Below are positions 45,841 through 59,800 of a stretch of DNA of 64,000 bases, piece by piece. The position numbers and the translations under genes were made by a program. Each line of letters starts with the position of its first letter. Positions within the stretch are counted from its first letter, which is position 1. The notes below the pieces were generated by a model. The model was given only the letters and a program-made list of their open reading frames with translations. It had not been told where the DNA came from and did not search any database. Source of the DNA: Macrotrachela quadricornifera (lineage: Eukaryota; Rotifera; Eurotatoria; Philodinida; Philodinidae); contig JAJEKB010020939.1 of the NCBI GenBank assembly GCA_022393335.1, positions 783,152-847,151 of the forward strand, given 5' to 3'.

Positions 45841-46383
45841 AAAACACAAACAAATAAGAATGCAACGAATAACCCAATATACCAACAATACAATACAGAA
45901 ATCATAAAAACATTGGACAAAAAGCATTATCAAACACTATGATACATGCAACAAACATCAACAAAGAAAAACCAAACTTATTGTCAAAAAAAGTCAAACA
46001 AAAATTGAACTAGTTGTTCATCCACAATTAAAAATTATTTATTCGCTTGATAAAGATATTCATTCGAAAGGCCTAGCGTAAAATAGTTTGTTTGTTTTTT
46101 TCTTTATATATATAATTATTTATTACTATTATTTTTGTTTTTGTTTTGTTTTTTTTTCTCTTTATTTATTTATGTAATATTTAAAAAATTAAAAAATTAA
46201 AAAAATAAAAAATATATATATTTATTAATTATAAAACGAAATTCATTATCATTGTGTTGACTTGTTAAAAATTAAACAAAGCAAAGCTGGTGAGTAAATA
46301 TATTTCTTTTTCTAAATCAATATACTCATCACTTTTGTAGCTAAAGAACGTAAACAATCAGTTTGCACTCTTAGTGAGTATAG

Positions 46384-46640
46384 ATCATTGGAAAGTGGCA
46401 TCTCAACTATCATTGGTGGGTATGTATCATCGGCAAGTGGCATCTCAAATACGTTTGATGGGTATGGATCATCAACAAGTGGGACTTCAAATGCTCTTAT
46501 TTGGTATGTATCATCGCTAAATGGCACTTCGAATACCCTTAACAGATATAGATCATCAGCCAGTGGCACCTAGAATACCCTTAATGGGTATAAATCATCA
46601 TAGGCTGGGACGTAGAATACTCTTAAAGGGTACAGAGTTC
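46384..46640. repeat. 42-bp minisatellite with 14-residue periodicity on the minus strand
   Basis: ATCAT anchors at 46384, 46426, 46468, 46510, 46552 and 46594, every step exactly 42 bp. The minus strand reads as 14-residue units (MPLADDLYLLRVFE, VPFSDDTYQIRAFE, VPLVDDPYPSNVFE...), open for five units but stopped in the upstream ones. It may be a relic of a repeat protein or just a minisatellite in a permissive frame. Confidence 0.85.
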
Positions 46641-48245
46641 TTTTACGAATGTTTCTATATACCCTGCTACAGTATACATATGCCAAAAATGTCTCATAAA
46701 ACGATTTTATTCGTATATGAAAATATAAAAGTGATTACCAAATACTGTTACTCTCGAATTGTATTGCGTATTTTCGGGTATTCTAAAGAGTTCAAATACG
46801 GTTAAATAGTTTTTGAAAGTGCAACGAATAATATACCCTTTTAGGATTGATGATACTTTGATACCCTATCTGAAACCTTTGAAAATTGATTTTTTTATTG
46901 AAAAATAGATTTAATAAACGATACCATAAACCCTTTTGCAGGGTTTTTTTCCCTAATATACGGTTGAAACGATGATTTCATAAGATATTCGAAAGGTTTG
47001 AGAAATGTTACAATACGTTTTAGAAGGATTTATTATTCGTTGCATTTCCAAATACCCTTTTAGGGTTTTACATACTGCTGTTATTTTTTTCAGTGCAGTG
47101 CTACCAGAAATTTCAATGAAAAGCTTGGGCGAAATGTTTTATCCCTATTTTCTTGATTAAGAGGGGGAGTTACATGAAAAACACAACTCTGTATGTTTGC
47201 TCAGAATACAAGGTCAAATTATAGTAACTAAGCTGGAGCCGATGGGAACGTTACGTTTTGTCTGAGTTTTTTGTTATGAACGCGGGTTGAACTGTAGTCT
47301 AGGCGACTCATGTCAATACTCTATCAATGCACCATAAAAGTCAAAAAATGTTATCTATGATGAGAAAATCGTGGGTACTTGATATTTTTAAAATTTAAGA
47401 TTGATAGTTTTAGTTTTAGAAATCATGAAATGTGGGAGATTTGTTTAAACTGAGCTGGCTATAGTATCACTTTGGCGACCATTTATCTATCAATGATTCT
47501 CAAAATAGGCAGAATGAATTTAGTCGAAGGTTAAGCGAGTCACCTTTGACGAGCGTTACTTGTTTTACTAGTGTAGAAAATGGTAAAGTTCTACGAGATG
47601 AAAAGAGATAGAACTGAAATTATGGACGATATGAGGATAATATACCACTACTTTGCCTGGCGTTCTAACTGAATGTTAAATAATACTATAGGATATTGCT
47701 TTAAAAAGATAATGTTTGACCATTATGGTTATCGGGAAAGAAAAAGAACGTTTGATAAAAATGGATGGAAATGATTTCAATACAATGCTAAATAGTTATA
47801 ACGTCGTGAAATAAATATATAAAATAATGATATAAAATTAATGTAAATAATGTGAAAAAATGGTTTCTTTTGTGTGCATTATATTTGTTAATTTCATATT
47901 ATTTTTTCTGAGTTGAAATAGTTATTTTACTATCATTATAATAATCATTTAATTGTCGCGTAGATACATATTTTAATGCTAAATAATTAGCCATTATAGA
48001 AGGTTTTTTGTGACAGTTTTTCAACATTTTTTTGTTGAAATATTTACCAATTTAACATCACTTTTCCATCAGAAATTCTGTCTGGGACGCGGTCTGACAC
48101 AAGATAAACGAATTTTCTATTAATATTTAGGCTTTTCTCCAGCAGTGTTCAAATTCCATGAACTCTGAACTTAAATATTATTTATAAAGTACTCCACGTC
48201 TCACAAGTAAGAACATCTCTAACATGTGAAGTAATACAGAAGTAG
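46641..48245. other. Intergenic, nothing recognised
   Basis: Several ATACCCTTTT words (46834, 47053) echo the neighbouring minisatellite. No gene. Confidence 0.4.
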
Positions 48246-48249
48246 ATGA

Positions 48250-48700
48250 ATCCAATGAACATAAGGAATCTAGAGAATCGAAAGATCACAAGGATCTCAA
48301 AGAATTCAAGGAACGCAAAGATCTCAAGGAACCCAACAAATCCAAGGCGGAAAGGGCGGAATCCTACAGAATTTTTTAAATGGTACTATAAATACTATCT
48401 GTGACCGAATCTTCAAGAGTGCATATTCAATAGTTTCTAATAACTGCACAAAGGTGTTTTCTAATCGGAAGTGCCATTCCAAGAACAGAATAAAATTATT
48501 CTTTTATTGAAACTTTTATATTTGGACTCTCAGTGGTCCAATCACTCATATAAGTTTACTAGGAATTCTATGGATTTCCTGGAAATTCGAGGAAATCCTA
48601 AAATCTGGGATGCCAAGATTTTGCTCTTTAACCCTTGCAAGGAACTCAAAATTTCAAGAAATCCAAGGAACTCAAGGATCTCAGGGGGTCCTAAATGAGT
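48250..48700. repeat. Degenerate AAGGATCTCAAAGAATTC-type low-complexity tract
   Basis: Short purine-rich words (AAGGAATCTAGAGAATCGAAAG, AAGGAACCCAACAAATCCAAGG and similar) repeat with drift; the same family occurs at 3175-3975 and, inverted, at 49550-49740. Small open frames here are not genes. Confidence 0.5.
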
Positions 48701-49153
48701 CAGGACGTAGTGGATTTTACAAAAGGTTTTTAGGTGCGTATTTAACATTATTGGCGTGATATGGACATCGGAAAACATACAACCAAGACGACTTGACAGC
48801 GCAAAACCAAGAAGCGAACGGTTCATTTCGGAAAGATGTTCTTACTACACTTGCTCCATGAACACTACGTCTTAACCTAGATGATGAGGACTAATCTGGT
48901 TGAGGGTGTGAAAGTGAGAGCAGGAACACGCACATATATTTCCTTATAGTGTAGCATCTGACTGAGGGTGAGAGCATATACGTCTATAATACTTGAAACT
49001 TAAATTCAATTATTGAATAGCTGCAGCTTTCAGCATTCAACTTTGAGATGGGAATGAGGCAGCGAAACCTCACAGAGACAGGTGAGGGCGCAACCCTTGG
49101 AAGAGAGGGTGGAGGAGCAAAGCCCCATAAGGATGAGTGACAATGGAGATACT

Positions 49154-49227
49154 GCCGGGGATGGCGTATTGGTTCTATGCGACTGATTTCAGTCAGATAT
49201 CGGAAGGTTCGATTCCTTCCCTTGGCA
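49154..49227 (+). other. tRNA-like sequence (SINE head or tRNA pseudogene)
   Basis: A near-perfect box A (TGGCGTATTGG, 49162-49172) and perfect box B (GGTTCGATTCC, 49206-49216). A 7-bp acceptor stem (GCCGGGG with CCTTGGC, two G-U), a D stem (GCGT/ATGC) and a 5-bp T stem (GAAGG/CCTTC) all form in 74 nt. The anticodon arm does not pair properly in a 5+7+5 arrangement, so it is not a working tRNA. No T-run terminator follows closely, which fits the head of a SINE. Confidence 0.5.
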
Positions 49228-49492
49228 CGGTGCCTTCGGTGTCAAGATACGGTATCAGAAGAATAAACAACAGAAGGACAGCGGTGCACGTCCAATATCG
49301 TCATCACTGCTTCGAATTCAATTTTCGTTCTGCTCGTTTCGCTTTTTTGTCATTCTTTCTCTGTTTGTTATCGTTTTCTTGTCGGTTGCATATTTTCGTA
49401 AGCGTCCGCAAAAATTGCTTGAAAAATACTCCAAAAAAAATGTTTGGATGTCACGAATAAAATTCAGCATAATAAAAAAAAGGAGATACTTG

Positions 49493-49514
49493 AATACTTG
49501 AAACTTCAAGTATT
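49493..49514. repeat. 10-bp palindrome
   Basis: AATACTTGAA and TTCAAGTATT separated by AC, in a local run of ACTTGAA words. Confidence 0.6.
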
Positions 49515-49689
49515 GAATGGTAAAATACTTGAATTCAACTTACAAGCTTGAAACTACTGTGAGTTCTTTGGGTTTCTTAAGCCTCTTCGGCTCCTTGCGT
49601 CCCTTGTATGCCTTGAGATTCTTGGTTTGCTTGGGTTCCTCAAGAACCTCGAATTCATTGGATCCTTTGGATTTCGAGCAGTCATCCTA

Positions 49690-49714
49690 TTCCGCAATGT
49701 TAAACATTGCGGAA
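49690..49714. repeat. Perfect 25-bp palindrome (copy 1)
   Basis: TTCCGCAATGTT and its exact complement AACATTGCGGAA flank a single central A. A related copy is at 49865-49888. Confidence 0.75.
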
Positions 49715-49864
49715 CCAGTTGCGCTCCTGAAATGAATTCCATACAATTCTGGGAATTCGATCGTCATTCAATATAAGAGACCTACTCGACATAGATCGCG
49801 TTTCCGAAATTGGAGGGAATTGATTCGGAATGGGAGGGGGGGGGGGAGAGGAGGAGGAGCTGGG

Positions 49865-49888
49865 TCCGTAATGTTCAACATCGCGGAA
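49865..49888. repeat. Imperfect second copy of the 25-bp palindrome
   Basis: TCCGTAATGTTCAACATCGCGGA keeps the AATGTT...AACAT core and the CCG/CGG ends of the copy at 49690. A G-rich tract (GGGAGGGGGGGGGGAGAGGAGG) lies just before it at about 49830-49855. Confidence 0.55.
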
Positions 49889-50874
49889 TAGGATTTATTC
49901 TCATGGAATCGAGGAAAAAGTGTCGATTGCACAATTTTATTTTTTTTGTGAATAATATAAAAGGATCAAAATTTGTGATATGGATATCCCACGATCGAAA
50001 GACTCTGATTTTTTCTACTGTATCCATAACTCGTCGAGCTCTATCAAATAAAGTATGAATGAGTTGGTTTGGAGAATTGACGTCTACCGATATTTGACAC
50101 TCCATGAAACTACCCACTCGTCATACTCATTTTATAGTAAACTGGATTTTTTGTGTGAACCTATTGACGACATATCAGCAATTTTTCTTTCACTGTAGCA
50201 TTATTTTAGGCTCATAATACATGCCGCTATACTATTTTGTTGCATGCAATAGTGTATTAAAAATGTAAAGGCATAGTCAATGCTTACGCTTTTGTAATCT
50301 TTTCATTTGCTCTGACACAAAATGCATTCTTATAGTTGATTAAATTTATTTAAGACAATAATCAAGATTAAATAAAAGGCACAAAGAATAAAATCTCTGA
50401 ATTATTCAAAAGATGAAAATACAAAAAACTGGATAAAAATAATTTTAATAGATATACAAGGAGTCAAAATAAAAATAGAATAAAGAAAGAAGATTAACCA
50501 ATTATATAGTTGAATCACTGATAAATCAACACAAAAACAAAAAGTTGGCATATCATTTTCAAGAAACAAACATTGGTTTCATACAGTACAAGAATATAAA
50601 AAAAGGATACAACCAAAATGAATGTGTGAATGACTCGTGAATTAACATCGTTTTCACATAAACATAAAATAAACTCAAGATTTCATGGAAAAAAAGGGGA
50701 TATTACAGTTATTGATGTTTTACTTCATTCACTATGCCCGTTATTTCACATAAAAAGTTACACTACTATCAAACGGATACACTTTTGTTGAAGAAATATA
50801 TGTTAAATTGATCCGAAATAAAGGTTTAAAATATTTGGGAAAAAATAATATATGAATGTTTTTATCGATTGTCT
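49889..50874. other. Downstream flank of the SecA-like gene
   Basis: No gene. AT-rich sequence with runs of A on the plus strand. No clear minus-strand AATAAA was pinned down. Confidence 0.4.
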
Positions 50875-53800
50875 TTAGGATGTAAATGTGCTCTTCACAT
50901 ATTTCGCTCTATACATTTCTACTACAGCATCTCCTTGATCTCCAGCTGTTTTTCTCAGAACTTCTTCTGTTATAAAATTAGTCAGCTGTTCAGCACCCTG
51001 TGAAGAATTAAGTTTTAGCCGTTGACAACGCTCTGTTTTTTCACTCGCAATTTTCTGAAAATTATCTTTCGCACCATGAGCGAGATAAAATGCGTGAACA
51101 GGGATATTTTTATCCTTTAATTTTTTCAACTCATCTATATAGTAGGTTTGATTACTGAATTTAGTTTTACTCCAATATGATTCACCGCCCTTAGTTTGTC
51201 TATCTCTAGCAATTGCAAATTTTTCTTTTGCTGGCGCATCTCCTATTAAGATCACTTGAGAAAGGCCATCTGGCTGTTCACTTTGCTCAACGGCATGCCA
51301 CAGTCCAATTTCAATTGCTTCTTCATAATCACCGCCACCTTTAGCTGTAATCTCTGTCATAAACGATCTCAGATTATTTGGTTTTGTTTCCCAAGAAGAG
51401 CTCTGCAGAAGTCCATCTTCTCCACAGTCATAATCTCTATAAACTGCAAATTGCATTTGAAATGCATCATTAGGCAGTCCTTTTTCTACTAAAATGGCAG
51501 AGGCACGTTCAAACATCGTACAGACTGTATCTTTGACAGTAGACAATAAACTTGACATAGAGCCTGTTGCATCCATAAGTAGAAGTGTACGTGAAATCCC
51601 TGAGTCTATGTTCGCTCCACGATTTTGCTCTATCAAAAAGTTTTTGACAATGTCCATCTTTCCTTTGGACAATGCATCCATAAAGGTTTTAAAAGCTTGA
51701 TGCTCACGCCTGCATTGTTCTATGCTAACTTCTTTTGCAGCACATTTAGTTTCGTAAAGTTTATTACGATCTTTATCTAAAGCCGTATAAAGAGTAGAGC
51801 CTGTTATTTTAGGAATATCCTTCTCCCAATCAGCGCCAATAACCCATTCTAAATCGCTATCTAATAAAATCATTCTAAATGAGCCACGATCTCCTTGTCG
51901 TGCTCCTCTTCCCATTATTTGATATTCTTCGGATAGTTCTTCGGAAAAGAAAGTTTGAAGCACATGAATACCACCGTTAGCTAACACCTGTTGATTTCGA
52001 CATATGAAATCAGTTCCTCGTCCAAAAGTTCGAGTCAATAATGTAACTCTACCATTGGTTGCTGCACGTTTAATACATAGCTCTCTTTCTTTAGTCGAAA
52101 CTTTCTCGGTAATAATTTGCACTTCCTGTTTTATAGATGACAATTCTTTGGAATTGTAAAATATTATTAATTTTTCTTCTGATTCGAAAAATACGAGAAT
52201 AGCACGTTGAGCATTGCGCATCGTGTCAATTTCTCCACGAATTCTCATGAAATATTCTGATTTCTTTACTGCCTCTACATCATTAGCAGAATTATAATTA
52301 CGATTACTTTCTCCAAAAACTGATGGCATATAAGTGTTCTTTTGTATCTCATAAACCGTTTTCAAAATATTTTTCTCTGGCTGAGCAAGTGTCTGTAAAG
52401 TACCAGTGACTCCTGTTATATATGCAAATTCATGAGGCATTTCAGCGTAAGAGAACGTTCCACAATTAATGATGATGCCTACATTTGTTTTCAAGCTTTG
52501 CTCACTAATAAAACCTTTTTGATTCTCAAAATAATATGCCCAAATTGTATCATAACCGCGAACTACATTTTCTGCGATAGATTCACCTTCGACATAAACA
52601 ATTTTATCATTCTGTACAATATATGTTGATGATTGAAACGATTTTAAAGCAGCTATCATATCTTTTATGGCTTCATCGAAAAGAAACATCCAGTTACTGA
52701 ATCGAGCAGCACAATTTTTATATGCTGGTAGAGTTTTGACAGCATTTAATGTGCGTAAATTTCTATTTTGCCATAATGCGTCTAATAAATTGTTAATTAA
52801 AGAATCTTTTAAATATACTGAAGGTATATACATTCCACCGTAAAATTTTTCGCTTAAAAAAACATCAACTTCATCAATCAACAACACTTTTGGACGAATA
52901 CGTGCTGTCGTTTCAACAATATCTATGACATTCCTATTATTCATGATCATATCACGTACGTTTTCTCGTACATTACACTGTTCATTCAAGAAGTTTTCAC
53001 ATAATTTATTGAAAGTACCATACTGAATGCGTTCATCAATGCCAAGCACTTGAAATATTGGAGCAAAATCATTCTTATCTCGCATACTAAGATACTCACT
53101 GTAGCACGAACAATCAACGTCGACTCCAATGAGAGCAAAAACACAGGCAGTAACCGCCATAACTACTGATTTACCTTCACCTGTTCCTATCTGCACTAAA
53201 TTATTTACCAGACTATTAGAAATTCTTTTTGTTAAAGGTACTTTATCATCAACAAATGTCGAACTCGTTTTGTAGCCAATACCAAGAATACGAAAAATAG
53301 CAATAATTTGTGCAACATGTGGCATCAATAGATAAGCATTTCGTTCATCAATACCACGCATGGCATTATAATTTTGAGTATTTTTCAAGGTCCATACAGC
53401 AAAAATATGTGCTAATAATTCAGGAATCATATCTCGAAAAGACTGATTCCATGCAGTATCAGCTGTTTTATGATTTACTTTTCCAATAAGAACCTTCGTT
53501 TGTGAAATCAATATTTCTAAATTTGGCTCTGACCCAGTCTTTGAATTAAATGATTGTAAAGTGTTCGATATCAAATCATCATACATTGTCCTAAAAGTTT
53601 CATGTCGCTTACGCAAAATATCCTTATCAAGATCATCTCCTTTCAACTTTCCTATAACATAGTCTAAATCATCTTGCTTTTGCATTTTTTCACGTCGTAT
53701 TCTCCAATCTTCCTGACGAAAACACGAATGTTCACCAATTACTCGAGAACCTACATCACTTTTCTCTAATATCATAGTCAATTGCGAAAGAATCAAAAAA

Positions 53801-56800
53801 CCGTGTTCTGTTTTGTACGATTTTAGAGCTTCATCTATTATTTCATTGATTTTTGTGTCAAACATTGAAAAATTTTCAGCAAAAAATTTCATCTTTACAA
53901 GTAATTCAACGACTTTTGTAACGTCGGAGCCTAAACTTGTGATACCTTTAGATAAAGATGTTACTCTATCGAGAATTGTTTCCTCTGCTAATTCTAAAGT
54001 ATTTCGAATATTGGCTTCTGGAAAACGTAGATATTTATCAAATGATACAAGATGATTGTAATACATACGAAAATAATCTGCTTCTGACGACGAAATTTGC
54101 TCTTTTAATGCATATGCAAGCAACTTTTTCTTAATATCTTCGACTTTGTCTTTGAGTTTTTTCTCTAATATTTCAATATCTATTTCCAACACTAAAATAT
54201 CTTTAAATTTTGAATTTATTGATTTCAATGTTTTTAGAGACATCGCAAGATTACTGAAAAATTGATCACGCATTGCTTCAAATAGTTTCGTTTCGTCAGT
54301 AACCAGTTCGATATCAAATTGTTTTCTAAAATAAATAATCTTCGTCTCTAATTCAGATTTCATATATGTATATGAAGGGATAGTTTTCATATCGTCCAAA
54401 AAATCTTGTATTAATTTGTGTTGACAAGCACACTGTCTTATTTTTCGTAAAAATTCATCCCAAAGTTTTGATGGGATCATAATTTCATACAATAAATTAA
54501 TATTCATTGTGTCGATAGCATTACGATATGTTTCAAAATTTTTATTCCAAGAAGTGTGCATCATTTTCAAATCGGATTGACTCTGTTGAAGGAGACTATC
54601 GGGCAGTAATTCTTTAATTCTATTATGAAATGATTGAGAAAACTCGATATATATGATCATATTATGAAATGCTTTGTCAACAATTTGAGTGTCTTCAAAT
54701 TTGAATATGTTAATAAGAATTTGTGAGCATCGTGCAAAGCTTTCACGTGTTAAAGTACAAACACTTCGATAAATTTCGTCTATTTCTGGAATCAAAGTCA
54801 CCAAGGACGGGAACAAGTTGGAGGGCTTAGGAGCAGACTGAACGTTCTCTCCCCATATTCGATTCACTTCCGAAATTAATTTCGGTATAAATCTCTCGAA
54901 TTTTGGCTTCTGCCTAGCGGATGTATCTGAAATATGATGTATATTTTCTTTATATTTGACGATATGCCTCATGTATTCGACAGCAGATTTCATATCTTGA
55001 TTGTCTAGTGAATTCTGTATTTTAGTCTGATAGTTACATAGTTTTTTAATAATTTCTGAACGTAACATGTTAAAAAGTTCACTTTGTTTATTTTGACTAT
55101 ATTCCTGAGCAAGAACACCTATTTTTGCGATGGTTCGATCGTCTGGAATTTCATTTTCGAGAAATTCTTTTAAATCATATTTATATACTCTTTCTTCTTC
55201 GGCGAATTGGTTTCTAAGTTTATCAATCTTTGGCTTAAATGACTCTTTCAAAGATTCTGGTAAACAATTTAATGTATTATTTAATGAAAGTATTTGCGCC
55301 GAACGTTCCTCGATTGAAGATTCACATGTTTTTGTGATAGCTATTTCAAAATTATGCTGAATTTCTTTTGATATTGATGTGCAAACTTCAGCATATTTCG
55401 CAGGACGATACAAAGCGGCTTTATTTAATTTAGCTAAAAGATGTCTAGGTGATTTTTTGTGATAGTTTTCAATATTTTTAAAATCGTTTTGTTTTGAAAT
55501 ATCGTTAGCTAAATTCTCCAATCTTTTGTTTATTTCATTTACTTTTTCATTAACATTTTCCATCATAAAAAAATTGGTTAACTCATATTGTACACGATTA
55601 AAATGTTCCATCTCTTGTTCAGCCTCGAAAATATCATCAGAATTGATGAAATCTTCAATAATACTGAGTCTCTTTAGCAGTACATCAGAGAAAATTCTTG
55701 GAATATCTCTTTCAAATTTGATGAGATCAGATTCGATTGTTTCGTCAACTAATTTCATGATTCTTGGTTTACTCAAAATAGTCTGAATCTTTTCGATATT
55801 TTGATAGATTTTTTCTATTTGACTCTGATTATTTTCCCTTAGTTTAATTTTCTGATCTAGACCCATGCCGATACTTCGAGTATTTTGCATCAAACGTTTT
55901 AAATTAATCTGCAAAGAGTATTTAATTTTAGCTATCTCTCTTGGACTGGGTGTTTTTTCCTCAATATCTGCCAGTACCATATCTACCTTCGCATAATCTT
56001 CTTCAGATATGCAGTTTATCACATTTTCATAGGCTTTTTGAGCCTCCCTGGCTGCTTCTATTCGATACTGTCTGTATAAAGCTCCAAATCCATTAGATAA
56101 AAGTGTAGCACTACAAAAGTGATCTGAACCCATCAATCCTTGTGCGATGGTTAATTGATTTTTTAAATCTTGATTTCTACCAGAAACTTTGTAATCTTCC
56201 ATCGAACTACTCATAGTACGATACTGTTCACTAAACTTTCGACGCCAGTAATCTACTTTTTTAGTTCCTTCGATACATCCAAAAACATGCTTAAATTCAG
56301 TTAGAGAGGTTAATTGGTCTAGACGTGTTTCTAAATCTTGAGAATATTGAGAAAGGTCTTCTTGGGAATCAATATTAGTCAAATGTGTGAACAATCTTCC
56401 AATTTCCTGATCGAGAAAAAATCCATATTCACTAATGTACTTTGTCAATATTTCATGAGTATCAGCTGCAATTTCTTTTAAACGAACATTACCTATTTTT
56501 TGACAATTACTTGTATATAATAAAGCTATATCTGCTGTAGATGCATCGAATCTATTGTTAAAATCATATGATTGTTTATTTTTCTGACGTTCACCAATAA
56601 CTTTTTTCTTCTTTTCTATAATTTCAATGAGTAATTCAATATTATCTTTTTGTTTCTCATGGAGTAAATTGATTTGTTCAGGAGAGGGAGAATCATGAGT
56701 ATCTAATAAGATTTCATATTGTTTTTTGATTGATTTTAATGAAGATAAAGTGTTATTATTTTTCTGAATAATTTCCAATTGATCATTATGTTCCTGAGTT

Positions 56801-59800
56801 TTTATGATAGTTTTACGTTCGATATCAATATTAGAATATCTAACTGATTTTGATTGATATGTCTGATTTTTCTTACTTTCATCTTGATCTAATTTAGAAT
56901 GATGCAAATGATCATATTCCTGAGTCATCGGTTTCAAATTATTTAATTCTGTTTCTATCTTAGAATTTTTCTCATTTTCTTGTTCAAGTTCTATCTTTTG
57001 TTTATTTTCTAAGTCATCGATCTCATCATTCAATTTATTTATATCTGAAAAATCATGATTTCGTAAAAAGACACGAGCTGGCTGTGAATTATCATATTCT
57101 CGTTTTATTTGTTCAAGTTCTTTTAATTCTTGTTTCATTTGATATACGCTGTTATCTTGTAAATTAAACTTTTCTTGTAAACGATTGAAATTTCCCTGTA
57201 TACTGTCTAAAAAACGTTCAATCATGTCATCTTTAGACTTTTTCAATTCTGGTACAATACGTTCTAAGACACTTAAAGAATCAATCGTATCAAAAATTTC
57301 TTTTGCTACACTAACATTTTCAGGATATTTCAAATTCAAATCTAATTTCATCAATCTATCTTCTAAGTCATGGAAATATTGAACTAGCTCTTCTGTAACA
57401 CGATGTATTCTAACATCATATGCTCCTGGACTAACACGATTCATCCATTTGGCATTTCTCAAACGTGATAATAACCGGGCAATTTTCGCATAGTTTGGAG
57501 TTCCTGAGTGATGATCAATAGAAAAAAGTAACTGTTCTACATCTCGTTGCAGTTGATGCATGTGTCCACGTATGCTTTCAACAGTATGATAATATGCTCC
57601 AGCACTTTTTGATTCAATTTCTGGGATCGTTCGAATTCTATCCATGTCATTCACTAATGTTTCTACTTCTTCTAGAGCACGATCTCCACTTGTTTGAAAA
57701 AGCTCTGAAATTTTATTGTTTATTTGATTAAAATAGTTTAATATTTTTTCAATCAATTTATTATAAATATCACTCAGACTTTTCACGTTTTGTGCTAATT
57801 TATCATTTTTCTTTGTCAACATTTCAACATATGTAAAAATTCGATCTTCAAGTGCAAAATTTTCTTTAGCTGATCTCAATATTTTAACATAGTTTTTGAC
57901 GATTTCTACATCACTTTCACTTAATACAATCCTTGTTAAAATAGAATCAGCTTTTTCAGAAAATCCATTTAAGTGTTGTAACAGAAATTGGGCGATTTCT
58001 TTATATTTTTCTTCGACTAGTCCATGCAAATATTTATTCAGAATTGGCAAGCATTTCGATACTTTAAGAATAATTTCAGCTACCGTGTTGAATTCATTAA
58101 CAGAAATAGGTTCATGCGCAGATTGTACTAGCTCTACGAAACGCTCTTCAAAATGATTACAGCTTTTATTGTAAAATGTTTCAAATTCTTTAAAACAATC
58201 TTTGATTAGACAAATATTATTGAAATATATTCGTACTAATGGACTGTACAAATCTTTTTCTATCAGAGCTTGGCTCATTTTCTGGAGTTCGGAATGAATG
58301 TTTTGTATCAATGATTCAGGCGACAGCAGATTTGATCCTAAATATTCTGTCAGTTTTTGGATGTGTCGAGCATATTCAACAGAACTTTTGTATTCATTAA
58401 CATCATCCTCTCCTAATCCATCTTGACTGACTAACGAACGATTGAATTTTTCTGTAACTCCTGTACTATAGTCCATAATGCTCTCACGTATAAAACGTAT
58501 GGCATCTTCATAGGCATCTCGAGTTGTACTGTCATCTAACAAGTTCTTTAAATTTTTCAAATTATTTAAGTAATATAGAACAAGATCAATGTTTTTATGT
58601 TTCAATGCACATTTGACACTTAAGCTGTCTCTTTGTACCTGATTTGCAATACATGCTTGTGTTTCTTCACTCATCGAAAATCGAAAAACTTCTTCGGGAT
58701 ACTTAATACTCTGTAAATTTTGTAATTTTCCAATAATATTTTTCGGATCACCATGAATGGGATCGATTTTTTCAGCACTATCTTTAGTTCTGCAAATCAT
58801 ATCTGTTAATACTGTTACAAAAGCATTATCCGATTGCAACACATGATCTGTGTCTACTTTCGAAATTTTAATATCTATTAACGTAGCAGAAATGTCAATA
58901 TTAGGAGGATATTTTGTAAATGCGTAAAGAATAGCATTAAGTCTCTCTTGAATTCCATGTACCATGTTAATTAATAAATGCGCTAGTTTCTGAATGCCTT
59001 GTCCTCGGTCACCTAAGCTTTTATAGCTTGATAGAGCAAGTATCTTGACACTCTTACATCCTTTGATAGCTTTAATAACTCCCACACTATTAGCTATATC
59101 GATCTCCGGACCTGCTGTGTCACCAAAGCCTGGCGCATCACATAAAATGATTTCTCCGCATTTATACGAACCAAAAATGTCCTTCAACTGAATTGTAACA
59201 GGTGCGATGTAGCGAGTTTCTGACTTGTTTCGTGCACTACTTGTCACATTTTTCAATCCAGCGTTAGTAACAGGTCCATCTACTGTAATATGCTCTAAGA
59301 ATCTTCCATGCTCAACTTGAACTTGAGTTCTTTTCATTTTACAACCTGCAAGAAACTGAATTGTAGTAGATTTCCCAGTTCCAGTCTCACCTATCAAAAG
59401 AATAATTTCTTTACCATGAATGAGTTCACCTGCAACTTTCGTCTTATTAACGAGTCGCTGAATCTCTGGCACGTTTAAGGGTCGAATTTTAGTTAAGAGT
59501 TCTCTTAAAGAACGTACCGTTGATGGCACATCATTGTTAAATACGTATCTTTCTAGATTTTGCACATTCTCTTGAATTTTCCCTGAAAATAGTTCTTGTT
59601 TCTTTATTTGATTCTTTAGTTCCTGTAATAATGGAACTACTGAATCGTCTTCCTGCGAAGACATCTGACTTTCAGCTAACTTATCTTCAAAATGCACCAG
59701 AAGTTTCATGGTGCATTTTTCAGCACACGAGGGCATATTAGCCAAATCTCGGCGCAAATCTTCAAGATACAATTCTTTTGTTTCTTTCTCATCCAGAGTT

